DNA of 64,000 nt from the NCBI GenBank assembly GCA_016703665.1, contig JADJBS010000002.1:451964-515963 (forward strand), read 5' to 3'. Made by a program: the position numbers and the translations under genes. The stretch's first letter is position 1. Every line of letters begins with the position of its first letter. The notes beneath the pieces are model-generated. The model was not told the DNA's origin and made no database searches. It saw only the letters and a program-made list of their open reading frames with translations. Origin of the DNA: Candidatus Defluviibacillus avedoerensis. GTDB taxonomy: Bacteria > Pseudomonadota > Gammaproteobacteria > Burkholderiales > Burkholderiaceae_C. Positions 1 through 9,195 of this stretch are shown here, piece after piece.

Positions 1-369
1 CAATACGGCCTGGGCGTGGTGTTCTATGTGTTCAATGATGGCGAACTGTCGCAAATCTCCCAAGCGCAAGAGATTCCCTATGGGCGCAAGCCCTGCACGG
101 TGATGGCCAAGGTGGACTTAGGCGGAGTCGCCACAGCCGTAGGCGCGGTGTACGTGAAGATTGCGTCTGACGCTGATCTGGCTGCTGCCATATCGCAAGC
201 CAACGCAGCTGCCCAGCAAAACCGCCCGGTGATCGTGGACGTGAACATCGACTACAGCAAACGCACTGCGTTTACCGAAGGCGTGGTCAAAACCAACTTC
301 CAACGCTTTACCCTGGGGCAAAAGGCACGTGCGATCAGCCGGGCGCTGGTGCGCAAGGTGACGGGCTGA
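1..369 (+). CDS. ThDP-dependent enzyme, C-terminal part (partial)
   Basis: The reading frame is open from base 1 and stops at 367-369, so the N-terminus lies outside the window. The visible 122 residues look like the end of the C-terminal ThDP-binding domain of an acetolactate synthase-like enzyme: a stretch rich in aliphatic residues and FNDGE after the usual pyrophosphate-binding region, then a helix-rich end with the family-typical PVIVDVNID strand. ThDP-binding motif GDG is not in view, so the reaction cannot be named. The gene ends 10 bases before the FAD dehydrogenase and is probably co-transcribed with it. Confidence 0.75.
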   Translation, partial: QYGLGVVFYVFNDGELSQISQAQEIPYGRKPCTVMAKVDLGGVATAVGAVYVKIASDADLAAAISQANAAAQQNRPVIVDVNIDYSKRTAFTEGVVKTNFQRFTLGQKARAISRALVRKVTG

Positions 370-379
370 GGAGTGCAAC

Positions 380-1987
380 GTGAAACAAACTCACCATCAC
401 GCGGAAGTACTGGTCATCGGCGGTGGACTTGCAGGCCTGGTTACTGCCATTGAATGCCTGCGCGCTGGCAAGCGCGTCACGTTGGTTGACCGCGACACAC
501 CCGAGCGCCTGGGTGGCTTGGCGCGCTGGGCTTTTGGGGGCATGGCCTTGGTTGACACGCCGCTGCAGCGGCGCATGAAGCTGCGTGATTCGCCTGAGCG
601 GGCGCTGGCCGACTGGGTCCGCTTTGGCGAGTTGTCTGAACATGAGGTTTGGCCGAGGCAATGGGCTGCCTACTATGTGGCGCATTGCCGCGAACAGGTT
701 TATGACTGGCTGGTGGCACAGGGCTTGAGCTTCATGCCTGCTGTGAACTGGGTCGAGCGTGGCCTTCAAGGCAATGGCAACAGTGTGCCGCGCTATCACG
801 TGCTGTGGGGCACATCGCAGCGCTTAAGCGCGCGAATGATTGAGCTGCTTCATCAGGCGAATACCGGCGGGCGGCTGACCCTGTTGAGCAGCCACCGCGT
901 TGACAGTCTGCAAACCGCTGATGGTCGGGTGAGCGGCGCGGTGGGCGTGGATGAAACCACTGGGCGCGATGTGCAGTTCAGTGCCGACACCGTGGTCCTG
1001 GCCATGGGCGGCATCAATGGTGGACATGAGGAAGTCCGTGCCAACTGGGTACCCGGCAGGCCGATGCCGGCCAACATGCTCAATGGCGCACACCCGTTTG
1101 CAGATGGCAAACTGCACCGCCTGGTAGCAGGCCTGGGCGGACTGATCACTCATGCAGGGGACATGTGGAATTACGCCGCTGGCATACCCCATCCGCACCC
1201 GCATTTTGCAGGGCATGGCCTGTCGGCCATCCCCTGCAAATCGGCGTTGTGGCTGGACCATTCGGGCAGACGCATTGGGCCAGCACCCCTGGTGACGGGC
1301 TTTGATACCCATGTCCTGTGTCAGCGCGTTGCAGCGCTGGAAAAACCGTACACGTGGCAGCTGCTGAACTGGCGAATTGCGGCCAAGGAGCTGGCGTTTT
1401 CTGGGGCCGAGCACAACCAGCGGATTCGGGACCGCCAGTTCCTGATGTTCCTCAAAGAAACATTGCTGGGCAATCACCGCTTGGTCAAGCAGGTGGCGGC
1501 CGAGAGCCCACACTTCCTGCTCGATGACACGCTGGTTGGGCTTGCCGCCAAGATGAATGCCTTGACTGGCAACGACGACGTGAAAGCAGACGTGCTGCAA
1601 CAAACGGCAGACGCTTTCGATGCGAATTTTGATCGAGGCCTGTCGGTCGTGAATGACGACCAGATCCGCCGCATTGAACACGCGCGCCACTGGCCTCCAG
1701 ACCGCCTGCGCACCTGCAAGCCCGCACCCCTGCAGGCGCGGGGGACAGGGCCCTTCATTGCGATGCATTTGCAGTTGATCACGCGCAAGAGCCTGGGCGG
1801 CTTGCAGACCGATTTGCAAAGCCGGGTACTGGATGCCCGGGGCGTGGCAATGCCAGGTCTGTACTGCGTGGGCGAGGCCGCAGGTTTTGGCGGCGGCGGG
1901 GCGGGTGGCAAACGGTCTCTGGAAGGAACCTTTTTGCCCGGGTGCATCCTTACGGCAAAAGCAGCTGCGCGATCAATCTGTGGCTGA
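380..1987 (+). CDS. FAD-binding dehydrogenase (COG3573-like)
   Basis: 535-aa flavoprotein of the fumarate reductase/3-ketosteroid dehydrogenase type. A Rossmann FAD motif GGGLAG is at residues 14-19 with an acidic ribose-binding end (LVDRD) near residue 38. The C-terminus has the second FAD signature, GEAAGFGGGG followed by a Gly/Ser-rich turn and a hydrophobic helix. Length and both ends match the group often annotated as 'FAD-binding dehydrogenase' (COG3573), whose substrates are mostly unknown. The start ATG lies 10 nt after the ThDP enzyme. The gene sits in the same catabolic neighbourhood as the sulfatase and aldolase genes; a role in oxidising the ring or chain of the same substrate is inference. 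Confidence 0.85.
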   Translation: MKQTHHHAEVLVIGGGLAGLVTAIECLRAGKRVTLVDRDTPERLGGLARWAFGGMALVDTPLQRRMKLRDSPERALADWVRFGELSEHEVWPRQWAAYYVAHCREQVYDWLVAQGLSFMPAVNWVERGLQGNGNSVPRYHVLWGTSQRLSARMIELLHQANTGGRLTLLSSHRVDSLQTADGRVSGAVGVDETTGRDVQFSADTVVLAMGGINGGHEEVRANWVPGRPMPANMLNGAHPFADGKLHRLVAGLGGLITHAGDMWNYAAGIPHPHPHFAGHGLSAIPCKSALWLDHSGRRIGPAPLVTGFDTHVLCQRVAALEKPYTWQLLNWRIAAKELAFSGAEHNQRIRDRQFLMFLKETLLGNHRLVKQVAAESPHFLLDDTLVGLAAKMNALTGNDDVKADVLQQTADAFDANFDRGLSVVNDDQIRRIEHARHWPPDRLRTCKPAPLQARGTGPFIAMHLQLITRKSLGGLQTDLQSRVLDARGVAMPGLYCVGEAAGFGGGGAGGKRSLEGTFLPGCILTAKAAARSICG

Positions 1988-1996
1988 TCAAGTGCA

Positions 1997-2752
1997 TCAA
2001 GTCTTGTAGCTAGGGTCTGTTCTGTCCAGCTTGCGAATCAACGCAGGCCATGCAATGCCTGAACCCTGGCCCTTGGTCACCATTGCCATCACAGCAGGCA
2101 TGTTTTCCAAGATCTTGGGGTTGACCATGATCAGCTCACCCCCCGCCTGCGCACTGACCTGGATCGCGCAGGTGGACTCAAATGTGTACATGGACAAAAA
2201 CGCATCTGCCACCGTTTTGCCCATCGTAGCGAGCCCGTGGTTGCGCAGCATCAAAAAGGTGCTTTTGCCCAGATCAGCTTGCAGACGGGGCTTTTCATCA
2301 TCGCGTAAGGCAACGCCTTCATAGTCGTGATAGGCCAAGCTGGCGATCACAAAGGTGGATTGCTGGCTGATGGGCAGTACGCCGCATTTTTGCGCGCTGA
2401 CCGCCACACCCGCACGGCTATGGGTGTGCAGCACGCAGCCCACATCGGGCCTGCCGTCGTGGATGCAACTGTGAATAGTGAAGCCAGCTGGATTGACCGG
2501 GAAGGGAGAGTCGTTGAGCTTGTTGCACTGTTGATCTACTTTGATGAGGCTCGACGCCGTGATCTCGTCAAACATCAGGCCGTACGGATTGATCAAAAAG
2601 TGATGTTCAGGCCCTGGAATGCGGGCACTGATGTGGGTGAACACCAGATCACTCCACCCATACAGGGCCACCAGGCGATAGGCGGCCGCCAAGTCCACAC
2701 GCAATTGCCATTCTTCGGCGCTGACCTTGTCTTGGAGTGAGGGGATGTTCAT
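1997..2752 (-). CDS. Class II aldolase/adducin family protein
   Basis: 251 aa from the ATG at 2752; an upstream in-frame ATG at 2908 would add 52 residues without family similarity, so it was not used. The zinc-binding HTH pair is visible at H109 and H111 in CVLHTHS, and a third His candidate lies in the LRNHG motif. The fold family includes fuculose/rhamnulose-phosphate aldolases and decarboxylating members. The usual catalytic Glu region reads PAGFTIHS here, as in adducin-like members without proven aldolase activity. It is convergent with the upstream FAD dehydrogenase (gap 9 nt) and divergent from the sulfatase. Confidence 0.85.
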   Translation of the reverse strand: MNIPSLQDKVSAEEWQLRVDLAAAYRLVALYGWSDLVFTHISARIPGPEHHFLINPYGLMFDEITASSLIKVDQQCNKLNDSPFPVNPAGFTIHSCIHDGRPDVGCVLHTHSRAGVAVSAQKCGVLPISQQSTFVIASLAYHDYEGVALRDDEKPRLQADLGKSTFLMLRNHGLATMGKTVADAFLSMYTFESTCAIQVSAQAGGELIMVNPKILENMPAVMAMVTKGQGSGIAWPALIRKLDRTDPSYKT

Positions 2753-2911
2753 GCTGGGGTTTGGTTGAAAAGCCTCAAGCTTAAGACGCGTTGCGCGCAA
2801 TGGCATGCGCGCAAACCCGAGCGCCGGTGCAAATGTTGTCGCGGGGGTTACTGTTACTGGTGGCCCGCCATCTGCGTCTTCAAGCCCACACGGATGCGCG
2901 AAAACCAAAAG

Positions 2912-2927
2912 TGTCCACTGCTTGACT
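2912..2927 (+). promoter_or_regulatory. Candidate CRP-type operator upstream of sulfatase 1
   Basis: TGTCC-ACTGCT-TGACT is a 16-bp interrupted palindrome with the 6-nt spacer typical of Crp/Fnr sites. Its centre (2919.5) is 32-33 bp from a weak -10-like hexamer (TTACCC or TACCCT near 2950), the geometry of a class II activator site. The same pattern recurs upstream of other genes of this region. Which regulator binds it is inference. Confidence 0.4.
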
Positions 2928-2983
2928 TTTTCAGATTGAGAATCAGCCTTACCCTCGTACAGGTAATTCTGGAGATATTCTGA

Positions 2984-5311
2984 ATGTCATCTGATCCCTT
3001 TGATGCAATTGACGCTGATCCCGCCAAGGATTTTGCGGGTCGAATTGGCGCCACACTGGCCGACGCATTTCCCTCATGGGTACCGCCTCGCAAGCCAAAG
3101 CCAGGCAGCCCGAATGTGGTGGTGATTCTGCTGGATGACTTGGGCTACTCCGATTTTGGCTGCTTTGGTAGCGAAATTGAAACGCCGAACATTGATTCCC
3201 TGGCGTACCAAGGGCTGCGGTTCACCGGTTACACGACGGTGCCGATGTGCACCCCCGCCCGAGCTGCCATGCTGACAGGCAAGAATCCGCACACGGTGGG
3301 GTGCGGCTGGTTGACGCACAACAACCCAGGCTTTCCCGGTTACAGGGGTGGCGAGATGACGCTGGATGCTCCCACCATGGCCGAGTTGCTGCGCGCACAG
3401 GGCTACTCGACGATGGCAGTAGGCAAGTGGCACAACACCTATGACCGCAATGCCCATGCTGCAGGTGACCGCAGCAGCTGGCCGTTGCAGCGCGGGTTTG
3501 ACCGCTTCTATGGTTTTCTTTCAGCCGAAACCAGCTACTTTCCCCCGGAACGCATGATGGAGGGCAACCAGCTTGCCCAGGTTGATACGTATCCCGAGGG
3601 TTACTTTGCCACCGACGACTACACCAGCCGCCTGATCGGCTGGCTGAAAGAGCACGAGGCCTGCTCGCCGGACAAGCCCTTTTTTGGTTGGCTGGCTTTT
3701 CAAGCTCCTCACACGCCCTTGCACGCGAAGCCAACGGATTTGGCGCGCTATGCGGGTCGCTACCAAAGCGGGTGGGACGCTATGCGTGCCACACGTTATG
3801 GTCGTCAAAAAGCGATGGGCATCATCGAACCCCATGCCGAACTGCCCCCGCGCAACCCTGGCGTTCCAGCTTGGGACACATTGACACCCGAGCAGCAGGC
3901 GCTGTTTGCCCGCTACATGGAGATCTACGCCGCGCTGGTGGACAACGTCGATCAAAACATTGGGCGTCTGGTGACGTTTTTACGCCAGTCTGGACAGTTA
4001 GACAACACGCTTATCCTGATCACATCGGACAACGGGGCCAATTCGATTGGCGGGCCAACCGGTGTTGCGAACCTGAATGACCGTCGGCAAGGCTTGCCAG
4101 AGGACCCCCAATTGGTTCAGCAAATGCTTCAAGAGGGTATGCTCGGTGGCGACCAAAGTTACCTTGCATACCCGACCGGTTGGACTCAAGTGTCCAACAC
4201 GCCGTACCGCCTGTATAAACGCACCCCCATGGCGGGAGGCATTCGCGTTCCCTTGATCGCACATTGGCCTAAGGGCGTGGGAACCGAAGGCGGGAAGCGG
4301 AACCAATGGGTGCATGTGACCGACATTTTGCCAACGGTGCTTGAACTGGTCGGCATGGATTACCCAAAGGTGTTTAATGGCTTTCGTACGCGAGGGCTCA
4401 ATGGCACAAGCTTTGCTGCTATCTTGGGGAACGCGACACAGGCTCCTGGCCGAACCACCCAGCACTACGAGTTGGAGGGCAACCGGGGCTATATTGCAGA
4501 CGGCTGGAAGATCGTTTCTCTCCAGCCACCGGGCACTGCTATTCAGCTCAATAACTGGATGTTGTTTGACCTTGCCAATGACCCGACCGAGATTCACGAC
4601 CGCGCTGCAGAACAACCCGAGCGCCTGCGCGCCATGATCGATGCCTTTGAGGCCGATGCCCATGCCAACTATGTGTACCCGTTGGACAACCGGGATTCAG
4701 GGCGCGCCATCACACTACCACCCCATGAGCTACACATCCTGTCGCAGCCACGCAGTTTTTACCGTGGGGGCCAGTCGATTCCCAGTATCGTGGTGTCGCC
4801 CCTGTTGGCTGATCGCTGCTTTGGCTTAAGCGTGCAATTCGATTGGCAGCCAGGCCAGCAAGGCGTGTTGTATGCGTTGGGTGACTGCTTTACCGGGATG
4901 CTGGCCTTTGTTGAGGATGCTGCCCTGCACTTTGTCTGGCAGCGCTGGATGCGTCCGGTGGAACTGGCTCCCATTGCGCTGCAGCCAGGCTCGCAAACCT
5001 TCACGCTGAACTACGACGCGCTGGGGGCCCGGCAGGGGCAAGGGCGATTCACTCTCAATGATCAGCTGGTTTTAGATAAGGTCAGCCTATCGCCGACACC
5101 TGTTCGCCTGCCTTCCGGTGGGCTGGATGTAGGTATCAACCGACGCCAACCCATCAGCCAGCGCATTGCTGGGCGGCAGGGCTTTCCCTACACGGGCACA
5201 GTTCACTTGGTGCGCCTGGACCCGGGGCAGCAAGCCCCCGGGTCACCCATGGTTCAGGATGAGGCCGCCGTGCAAGCCTCGATGCGAGCGGCTGCAAAAA
5301 CCGCCAATTGA
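2984..5311 (+). CDS. Arylsulfatase (type I, formylglycine-dependent)
   Basis: 775-aa alkaline phosphatase-superfamily sulfatase that hydrolyses sulfate esters. The metal-binding DD pair is at residues 51-52 and the formylglycine-generating motif C89-T-P-A-R is followed by AAMLTGK, so the Cys-type maturation path is expected. A GKWH motif and a C-terminal beta-rich half (about 560-760) match the long ~780-aa cytoplasmic/periplasmic arylsulfatases of Proteobacteria. No signal peptide is visible in the first 40 residues, which suggests a cytoplasmic enzyme. A close paralogue lies at 14968-17291 on the other strand. The native substrate is not deducible. Confidence 0.92.
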   Translation: MSSDPFDAIDADPAKDFAGRIGATLADAFPSWVPPRKPKPGSPNVVVILLDDLGYSDFGCFGSEIETPNIDSLAYQGLRFTGYTTVPMCTPARAAMLTGKNPHTVGCGWLTHNNPGFPGYRGGEMTLDAPTMAELLRAQGYSTMAVGKWHNTYDRNAHAAGDRSSWPLQRGFDRFYGFLSAETSYFPPERMMEGNQLAQVDTYPEGYFATDDYTSRLIGWLKEHEACSPDKPFFGWLAFQAPHTPLHAKPTDLARYAGRYQSGWDAMRATRYGRQKAMGIIEPHAELPPRNPGVPAWDTLTPEQQALFARYMEIYAALVDNVDQNIGRLVTFLRQSGQLDNTLILITSDNGANSIGGPTGVANLNDRRQGLPEDPQLVQQMLQEGMLGGDQSYLAYPTGWTQVSNTPYRLYKRTPMAGGIRVPLIAHWPKGVGTEGGKRNQWVHVTDILPTVLELVGMDYPKVFNGFRTRGLNGTSFAAILGNATQAPGRTTQHYELEGNRGYIADGWKIVSLQPPGTAIQLNNWMLFDLANDPTEIHDRAAEQPERLRAMIDAFEADAHANYVYPLDNRDSGRAITLPPHELHILSQPRSFYRGGQSIPSIVVSPLLADRCFGLSVQFDWQPGQQGVLYALGDCFTGMLAFVEDAALHFVWQRWMRPVELAPIALQPGSQTFTLNYDALGARQGQGRFTLNDQLVLDKVSLSPTPVRLPSGGLDVGINRRQPISQRIAGRQGFPYTGTVHLVRLDPGQQAPGSPMVQDEAAVQASMRAAAKTAN

Positions 5312-5335
5312 TCAGTTTGATCAGTCCGATCAGTT
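5309..5335. repeat. Three tandem 9-bp repeats holding both convergent stop codons
   Basis: TGATCAGTT, TGATCAGTC and CGATCAGTT follow one another. The sulfatase stop (TGA, 5309-5311) lies in the first copy and the GMC oxidoreductase stop (TGA on the minus strand, 5330-5332) in the third. Because TGATCA is self-complementary it gives a stop on both strands. Confidence 0.7.
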
Positions 5336-6940
5336 CAACACAAAATTCGCCACACGCTCTCCAATCACGATAGCAATGGCGTTGGTGTTGGTGGATGCGA
5401 TGGTCGGCATCACCGAGGCATCGGCCACGCGCAGACCTTGTATACCGTGAACCCTTAGCTGAGGGTCCACCACGGATTGTGCTGCGTCCGTGCCTATACG
5501 GCAGGTTCCCACGGGGTGGTAGGCCGTGGCGCCAGTTGCCCGCAGGTAGTCAATCAAAGCTTCGTCGCTGCCCCCCTTGGGGCCCGGGCGAACCTCCTCG
5601 TGTACCAGCTTGGACATGGGACCGGTGGCCGCAATCTTGCGCGAGAGCTTCAAGGCCAGCAGGCATGCTTCCAGGTCCTCAGGGTGCGTGAAGTGCCTCG
5701 AATGCATGACGGGATCTGACCGGGGGTTGCTATCGGCGATATGAGAAGTCCCACGCGAGCGGGGACGGATCTGAAAAGATGCCACCGTGATGCCCGGAAA
5801 GTCGTCCAAGGTGATCTTGCCCGCACCCCGGTTGCCAGGACTGCTGACTTGCTGAACCTGAATTTTGAGCTCGGCGTCTGTACCATCTGGCCGGGAGGGC
5901 GCAAATGCCTGGGCAGTGATGGTGACGCTGGAGAGTGGGCCATCGCGGTGCGTCAACCAGCGCAAACCCAGCTTGGCTTTTCCAAGGGGGTTGCTCAGGG
6001 ATTGGTTCCAGCTGACCTCTGGACTGGCGCGGAACATGGTCGGGCTGTACACATGTTCGCTGAGGTTTTCGCCGACCATGGGCAGTTCATGTACCAGTGG
6101 TATGCCAGCATTGGCCAGCACATCGCGCCGCCCGATACCAGATAGCTCAAGCAATTGCGGCGAGTTAAACGCACCACCACACAGGATGACTTCTTTGCGC
6201 GCCGTGAATTCGCCTTCGATGCCGTCGATGGTGGCTTTGACCCCGGTTGCGCGGCTCGCATTAATCAGCACACGGTTGACCATGGCCCCGGTACGAATCG
6301 TTAGGTTAGGGCGGCCTTGCGCGGCGTCCAGGTACGCCATACGGGTGTTGCAGCGTATGCCGTTGCGGGTGTTGAACTGAAGGTAGCTGCCTCCAAAGCC
6401 TTTGGCGTTGTAGTCTTTCACGCGGGGCGCAACACCCGCTGCCTCAACAGAATCCAGAAAAGCGTCTGGCAAGCCATCCACTGGCTTGAACTGCGTCACC
6501 GTGACAGGACCGCTTTGGCCACGCGATGCGGCATCTCCCGCGCCATAGTTCTCAATCTTCTTGAACCAGGGCAGCAGGTCTGCATACGCCCAGCCAGGGC
6601 AACCGTCCTCGGCCCACAGATCGTATTCGCGCGGCGTCCCATGCACCCAGATCATGCCGTTGACCGTGGAAGACCCGCCCACCACCCAACCGCGCGGCCA
6701 GTAGATGCGACGGTCGTGCATCTGGGGATCAGGTTGGGTGAAAAAGCTGCGCGTGACCTTGCCCTGCTGCAACACATTGATCACGCCCGCTGGGATGCGC
6801 GTCCAGATGTTGGTGTCTGCTGGGCCGGCTTCGAGCAGCAGCACGGTATTACGGGTGTCCTCGCTCAGGCGTGCCGCGGCGGCTGCGCCGGCAGAACCTG
6901 CACCGACGACGATGTAGTCGAATGAGTCGGTAGTGCTCAT
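5330..6940 (-). CDS. GMC-family alcohol/choline-type dehydrogenase 1
   Basis: 536-aa FAD-dependent GMC oxidoreductase, the family that oxidises alcohols to aldehydes. The dinucleotide motif GAGSAG is at 13-18. GMC signature 1 starts at PRGWVVGGSS and signature 2 is GGAFNSPQLLELSGIG. The C-terminus carries the catalytic His in YHPVGTCR and the second active-site position in STNTNA. Its ATG overlaps the stop of the ThDP beta-subunit gene by 4 nt, so the two are translationally coupled. A second GMC gene is at 19419. The likely task is oxidation of the alcohol released by a sulfatase (inference). Confidence 0.9.
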   Translation of the reverse strand: MSTTDSFDYIVVGAGSAGAAAAARLSEDTRNTVLLLEAGPADTNIWTRIPAGVINVLQQGKVTRSFFTQPDPQMHDRRIYWPRGWVVGGSSTVNGMIWVHGTPREYDLWAEDGCPGWAYADLLPWFKKIENYGAGDAASRGQSGPVTVTQFKPVDGLPDAFLDSVEAAGVAPRVKDYNAKGFGGSYLQFNTRNGIRCNTRMAYLDAAQGRPNLTIRTGAMVNRVLINASRATGVKATIDGIEGEFTARKEVILCGGAFNSPQLLELSGIGRRDVLANAGIPLVHELPMVGENLSEHVYSPTMFRASPEVSWNQSLSNPLGKAKLGLRWLTHRDGPLSSVTITAQAFAPSRPDGTDAELKIQVQQVSSPGNRGAGKITLDDFPGITVASFQIRPRSRGTSHIADSNPRSDPVMHSRHFTHPEDLEACLLALKLSRKIAATGPMSKLVHEEVRPGPKGGSDEALIDYLRATGATAYHPVGTCRIGTDAAQSVVDPQLRVHGIQGLRVADASVMPTIASTNTNAIAIVIGERVANFVLN

Positions 6941-7653
6941 GCTGCGCTGTCCTGGGCGATCAGGGCCTGCAGCGCAAGTGCTTCTTCACCCATGCGGTCA
7001 AACTGACGGTCGGGCATTTCTTGTTGCTCAAAGCCATCACGTGTTTGCTGTGGCACGGGTTCCACCATCAGCTCAACAAACACCGGACCGTCCATGGCCA
7101 GCAGTTGTGGGAAACGCGCAGCCCACTGGCTGCCATCGTCAATGCGCTCTGCATGCACGTAACCGACTTTGCGCGCCACTTCTGCAAACTGAAAATCTGT
7201 GGTGACTATTTTCATGTTGGCCAGACCGGTGAACTGTGTGCCGTTGTGGATCACGATGTGAAGCAGGTTCTTGGGCTGTTGTGCCGCAACCGTGGCCAGT
7301 CCGCCCAGTTCCATCAACAGGCTGGAGTCGCCGTCCACCACCACCACTTTGCGATTGGGTTGGGAAAGTGCCAGACCCAGACCAAGGCCTGCGGCACCGC
7401 CCATCAAGGGGACGCTGCTGATGCGGCCGTTAGCCGCCACGGTAGGCTCACTTCCCGTTACCAGCGAGCGCACCTTGGCTGCGGCAAAACCGAGCACCAG
7501 TCCGACCTTGCCGCCCATCAGGGGAACCATGCGCGCCTTCCCATCCTCTCCCTCAATCCGGTCGAAGATGAACATCGATAACATGGTGCACACGAGCAGT
7601 GCATCGCCCTTGAATTTAGAAACAACGCCGCAGGCTTGAACAATATTCATCAT
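6937..7653 (-). CDS. ThDP-binding decarboxylase, beta subunit (sulfopyruvate decarboxylase-like)
   Basis: 238 aa from ATG 7653, chosen because AGAGGA lies 8 nt upstream; a second ATG follows directly at 7650. The central part has the ThDP-binding GDSSLLM motif followed after about 25 residues by HIVIHN, as in the C-terminal ThDP domain of ComE/sulfopyruvate and phosphonopyruvate decarboxylases. The preceding gene supplies the matching pyrimidine-binding domain, so the enzyme is split into two subunits. Both belong to a minus-strand unit with the GMC oxidoreductase. The substrate is probably a 2-oxo acid; sulfopyruvate is only one option. Confidence 0.8.
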   Translation of the reverse strand: MMNIVQACGVVSKFKGDALLVCTMLSMFIFDRIEGEDGKARMVPLMGGKVGLVLGFAAAKVRSLVTGSEPTVAANGRISSVPLMGGAAGLGLGLALSQPNRKVVVVDGDSSLLMELGGLATVAAQQPKNLLHIVIHNGTQFTGLANMKIVTTDFQFAEVARKVGYVHAERIDDGSQWAARFPQLLAMDGPVFVELMVEPVPQQTRDGFEQQEMPDRQFDRMGEEALALQALIAQDSAA

Positions 7654-7667
7654 GGTGTGCGTCCTCT

Positions 7668-8198
7668 TTAGTTCCAAGCCATTGGTGCGGAGACCAACAG
7701 GATGACAGCGGTTTTTTGGGTTTGTGCTTGCTCGTAGGCCTGGTCCATGCGAGTCAGGTCTTGATCAGAGTCGAGGCAGTAGAAGGGCAGGCTCAGTGCA
7801 TTGAGCACGGGTTCCATGATCCTCACCATGGTGCGCCTGGACTCAGTGGAGGGTTTGCCGAAGTTTTCATATTCCCTGCCGAACTGACCGACCATAAAGA
7901 CCATGGGAATGTGTGCATCCATGCACACCGCACGCAAGGTGTTGACGCAGTTATACAAGCCCTGGTTCTGCATCATCAACAAAGGCCGTTTGCCACCCAG
8001 CGTCAGGCCAGCGGCGACAGTGACCGTTTGGTTTTCATTGCTGCAATTGATCAAGCGAATACCTGGAATGCCTTTTTCAAGGCGGCTATGCAGTGACAAC
8101 TGCACCCAGTCGGGTACGGTGACAACATGGTCAACGCGGTTGCGCTGCAACGCAGCCACGGCAGACGTTGCCGATATGGAATGGGCCTGAAGTGTCAT
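7668..8198 (-). CDS. ThDP-binding decarboxylase, alpha subunit
   Basis: 176 aa from ATG 8198, with AGGA 5 nt upstream; the longer frame to 8264 adds an unlikely leader. It resembles the N-terminal pyrimidine-binding domain of ThDP enzymes (ComD-type): an early helix with DHVVTVPDW, the invariant Glu region NCSNENQTVTVAAG, and MMQNQGLYNCVN as in sulfo/phosphonopyruvate decarboxylase alpha chains. It is the first gene of the unit alpha-beta-GMC and is divergent from the Crp/Fnr regulator at 8294 (gap 95 nt), which is a likely local regulator. Confidence 0.8.
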   Translation of the reverse strand: MTLQAHSISATSAVAALQRNRVDHVVTVPDWVQLSLHSRLEKGIPGIRLINCSNENQTVTVAAGLTLGGKRPLLMMQNQGLYNCVNTLRAVCMDAHIPMVFMVGQFGREYENFGKPSTESRRTMVRIMEPVLNALSLPFYCLDSDQDLTRMDQAYEQAQTQKTAVILLVSAPMAWN

Positions 8199-8293
8199 GG
8201 GTGTCCTGTCTTTGCTGATGACCACTGGGAAAACGCTGCCATCACTTCGGCTCAAGCGCGGCAATAATGGCGTCTAGCGAGCTAGGTTAAGCA

Positions 8294-9043
8294 ATGTCCC
8301 TCTCCAAGTCTGTCCAATCAATGACACAAGCTGTCCGCACGCCTGAACTCAAAACCCTTGCGAGGGCCTTGCTTTCGCGGGCCATTGGGTTTCGGGAATG
8401 CGAAGCCCTTACGCTGGACGCGATGGCTGCTACCGGACGTATCCAGCGCTTGAGCAAGGGTGAATTGCTGGCCCAGCGTGGCGGTGCGTTTGATGCGCTT
8501 TGCTTGGTGGTGGAGGGGACGATAGAAGCCAGTTTGACGCGTCACGATGGGCGCAGGCAGCTGACCAGTTTTCTGCAACCTGGCGACTTAGTCGGCATGA
8601 TCAGTCTGGTCGACGGGATGGGTCATGTCAACGACTTGCGCGCCCGGCAGAAGGCAGCTGTATTGATCATTCCCGGAGATGAATTGCGGCGACTGCGCGA
8701 ACTCGACCCCAAGCTGTCACGCGCCTTTGAGGCGCAATTGGCCTTCAGAAGCCGCTTGCTTTATGAAAGACTTTCTGCAGATCCCTCTTTCCCGCTTGAT
8801 CAGCGCTTGGCTAGGCTTCTGAACACGCTGGCAAATCTCTACGGCCTGCCGAGGGGCGAGGAAGTCATTCTGAACATGAAGTTGTCTCAGTCCGATATGG
8901 CCGATTGGTTGGGTGCCAGTCGCCAAAGGGTGAACTTTGTCGTCAAGCAACTTGAAGCACAAGGACTTATCCGCATCCGTTATTCGACGATCACCATCGT
9001 CAAGCCGTCTGAACTGATGGCGCTGGTCAAGCTCTTCGGTTGA
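8294..9043 (+). CDS. Crp/Fnr-family transcriptional regulator 1
   Basis: 249-aa regulator. An N-terminal cyclic-nucleotide-binding-like beta-barrel (about 35-150) is followed by a dimerisation helix and a winged HTH (about 175-245). The recognition-helix region reads GASRQRVNFVVKQL. It has Arg-Gln where E. coli CRP has Arg-Glu (R180/E181). No N-terminal Cys cluster is present, so it is not an oxygen-sensing Fnr. It is divergent from the ThDP decarboxylase unit and next to the oxidoreductase gene whose upstream region holds the best candidate palindrome. The effector is unknown. Confidence 0.88.
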   Translation: MSLSKSVQSMTQAVRTPELKTLARALLSRAIGFRECEALTLDAMAATGRIQRLSKGELLAQRGGAFDALCLVVEGTIEASLTRHDGRRQLTSFLQPGDLVGMISLVDGMGHVNDLRARQKAAVLIIPGDELRRLRELDPKLSRAFEAQLAFRSRLLYERLSADPSFPLDQRLARLLNTLANLYGLPRGEEVILNMKLSQSDMADWLGASRQRVNFVVKQLEAQGLIRIRYSTITIVKPSELMALVKLFG

Positions 9044-9097
9044 AGTCATGTCACGCCAGCGGTAGTCAAATTTTCCAAAGGTCTCGGTACTAACCCT

Positions 9098-9144
9098 GCA
9101 ATGTCAATGGCATGACATTGCCTTTGAAGCGGACGAACTACTAT
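9098..9144 (+). promoter_or_regulatory. Candidate Crp/Fnr-regulated class II promoter of the oxidoreductase gene
   Basis: GCAATGTCA-ATGGCA-TGACATTGC (9098-9121) is a perfect 9-bp inverted repeat with a 6-nt spacer. A -10-like hexamer TACTAT (9139-9144) has its centre 32 bp from the palindrome centre. That is the spacing of an activator bound near -41.5. The coding sequence starts at 9196 with no closer promoter seen. Confidence 0.5.
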
Positions 9145-9195
9145 TTTCGTTTGAGGTGCCCGTGATGGGTACGCGCAAGACCACTGGAAAGAGAC

